This document shows, piece by piece, positions 62,448 to 64,000 of a stretch of DNA of 64,000 bases. The notes under the pieces were generated by a model. The model worked only from the letters and a program-made list of their open reading frames with translations. It did no database searches and was not told the origin of the DNA. Each line of letters opens with the position of its first letter. Within the stretch, counting starts at the first letter, position 1. The DNA is from Cinclus cinclus. Lineage: Eukaryota > Chordata > Aves > Passeriformes > Cinclidae. The DNA is taken from assembly GCF_963662255.1 (NCBI RefSeq), contig NC_085047.1:57534006-57598005 (forward strand). The letters run 5' to 3'. The position numbers and the translations under genes were made by a program.

Positions 62448-64000
62448 TCCTCTCAGTGCCTGTTCACACTGGACTGCTACTAAGACAGTTGTTTCTGAAA
62501 TTCCTATGCAGACCTGTGGATCAAACTGATTATCCATCCAAAATCCCATAATCCATTTGTCATCAGCAGGACTCTGGCCAAAGTCTGCAGTGACAGGTGT
62601 CTGGCCTGAAGACCCAGGTTTTCCTTTTAAGGTTGGCAGGAAAAAAGGTAGGTTGCTGATAGAAATCTTTCCTGTTTAGGACTGAGTTATGGTCTAACTG
62701 CACATCTTGATTCATATTTCACCAGGGTAAACCAGCCCCAGCTCTCATTAAAGTTTCCTTAATATTTGATCAGTTGACCAATCTTCCTCTTTGGTTCAAT
62801 GAATATTTAATCATGTATATAAAATCAAAAAACTCCAAAATGAGAGATTTGGAGCCATTGTCCCCAGACACAGCACACAGCTCTGTAATGACCAATGGAT
62901 ACTTCAGAGACATGTCAAGCCTCTACTCTGGCTCAGCTCAAAAGTTTGAGCCTGAACTTCTTCCACACTCTTTGTAGGGTCCCAAGCAGAGGAAGATCAT
63001 TCCTTGGTCTAGCCTTGAGGTTTCAGTCCAACCAGCTGCATTTTGATGACTGTCTTTATGTTTCTCATTCAGGACTTGAACCTGGCCTCCCAGATGACAG
63101 GCTAGTTTGGAGCCCTGCTGTTCAGTGCTGTTCCCCAGAACAGCAGATTTGGTTTGGAGAGAGCTGGTTGAAGTGATTGAAGCAGAGCTAGGAGCTGAGA
63201 AGTATTGCTGGATTCTGTGACCACTGTCCTTTTCTAGAACTTGGAGGGGCAAGGAATGTACCTGGTGTGCTCAGGTCCCCTCCAGGTTTTGTATGGGGGT
63301 AGCCTGTTTTCTGGTCTAAGGACTGATAATTCTCTAGGCAGCAGTTGGATGAGAAAGAGAAGGGGATTGCAGTGCTAACATGGACATGGGGGCTTGTTTC
63401 TTGGTGTCTGGCCTTGGTACTAGGTTAGTTAATTCTACATTCAAATACATCTGAATTCTGGGGTCTTCTTTCCCTTGATGAAGTAAGAGGATAGATTTAT
63501 ATCAGGAGTATGATGCTGTTTAACAATGAGGTAGAACAACTTGCTTGCACCATGCTGATCACCATAAATAAAGGAATCCAGACCACTGTTATTGTTTTGA
63601 ATGTACCATAATTCCTTCTTCTAGAAGTGCTTCATTTTTTGATACACTTTGAGCAAGGTGCTCAAAATGAGGAAAACAGGATCAATTTTAACATCTCATG
63701 TTTCTCAATACTGTTCTAGCAGAAAATAAATTTCTGAATGTAAGCCAAGACCACACCAAAATCATATCGAGCTATGTCCTTTTCTGCTTAGTGAGACATC
63801 TTTGTATAGATCAGTTAGCATAAACACTTATTCATTCATCCTTTCACTAACCACTCAACCAGAAAAAAAAACCCTGATGTTTAAATGGTGCAGGAGGAGA
63901 GACGGGCAGGTTAGCCAGGCTGGAGATAAGGCCAGTAGTTTCACAGTGTAACAGGAAAGCTCTCAAACACCCTATGAATTAATTGAGGCTGAGCTAGAAG
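62448..64000. other. Intergenic sequence to the window end
   Basis: No gene, RNA or mobile element recognised. No match to the short SERP2 exons expected somewhere downstream of TSC22D1 on the opposite strand. Confidence 0.5.

Noticed and set aside
62239..62529. Frame with KRREE repeats, and its Leu/Phe/Ser mirror on the - strand
   Set aside because: Produced entirely by the homopurine microsatellite.

Overview
The window is vertebrate nuclear DNA, almost certainly from a songbird (passerine). The evidence is a spliced gene with GT-AG introns and CpG islands whose protein is plainly TSC22D1, several truncated CR1 LINE tails ending in ATTCTGTG-like sequence, and an LTR retrotransposon whose LTR resembles a family common in passerine genomes. 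The LTR and CR1 assignments come from memory of those families, not from a search.

There is one well-supported gene, TSC22D1, on the + strand. The window starts inside what should be the large first intron of the long TSC22D1 isoform; the long first exon lies upstream and is not present. At 4.43-5.56 kb a CpG island carries the promoter and first exon of the short isoform (TSC-22, 144 aa here). The coding exons are 5197-5321, 5728-5779 and 6804-7061. A long 3' UTR follows and ends near 8.24 kb, just after an AATAAA at 8216. Exons 2 and 3 encode the TSC box and leucine zipper and are shared by all isoforms. Intron 2 contains a second CpG island with a CRE, an inverted CCAAT box, GC boxes and a GTGAGT splice donor, which together look like another alternative first exon.

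From 8.3 to 64 kb I find no intact protein-coding gene. In mammals SERP2 lies tail-to-tail with TSC22D1; I looked for its three short coding exons on the - strand and did not recognise any. This 55-kb tract holds a non-autonomous LTR element (about 10.45-12.9 kb) with a ~48-bp tandem array inside it, six CR1 fragments (18.2, 19.3, 21.7, 24.0, 34.5 and 44.1 kb), a candidate solo LTR (23.0-23.8 kb), a decayed C2H2 zinc-finger fragment (48.36 kb), a degenerate pyrimidine-rich minisatellite (28.96-29.35 kb) and many microsatellites. The most unusual unexplained object is a 78-nt, nearly perfectly paired hairpin at 20631-20708 that has the geometry of a microRNA precursor.

Most open reading frames of 60-250 codons in this window have no family resemblance and lie in GC-rich, pyrimidine-rich or repeat sequence. 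I treat them as chance frames.
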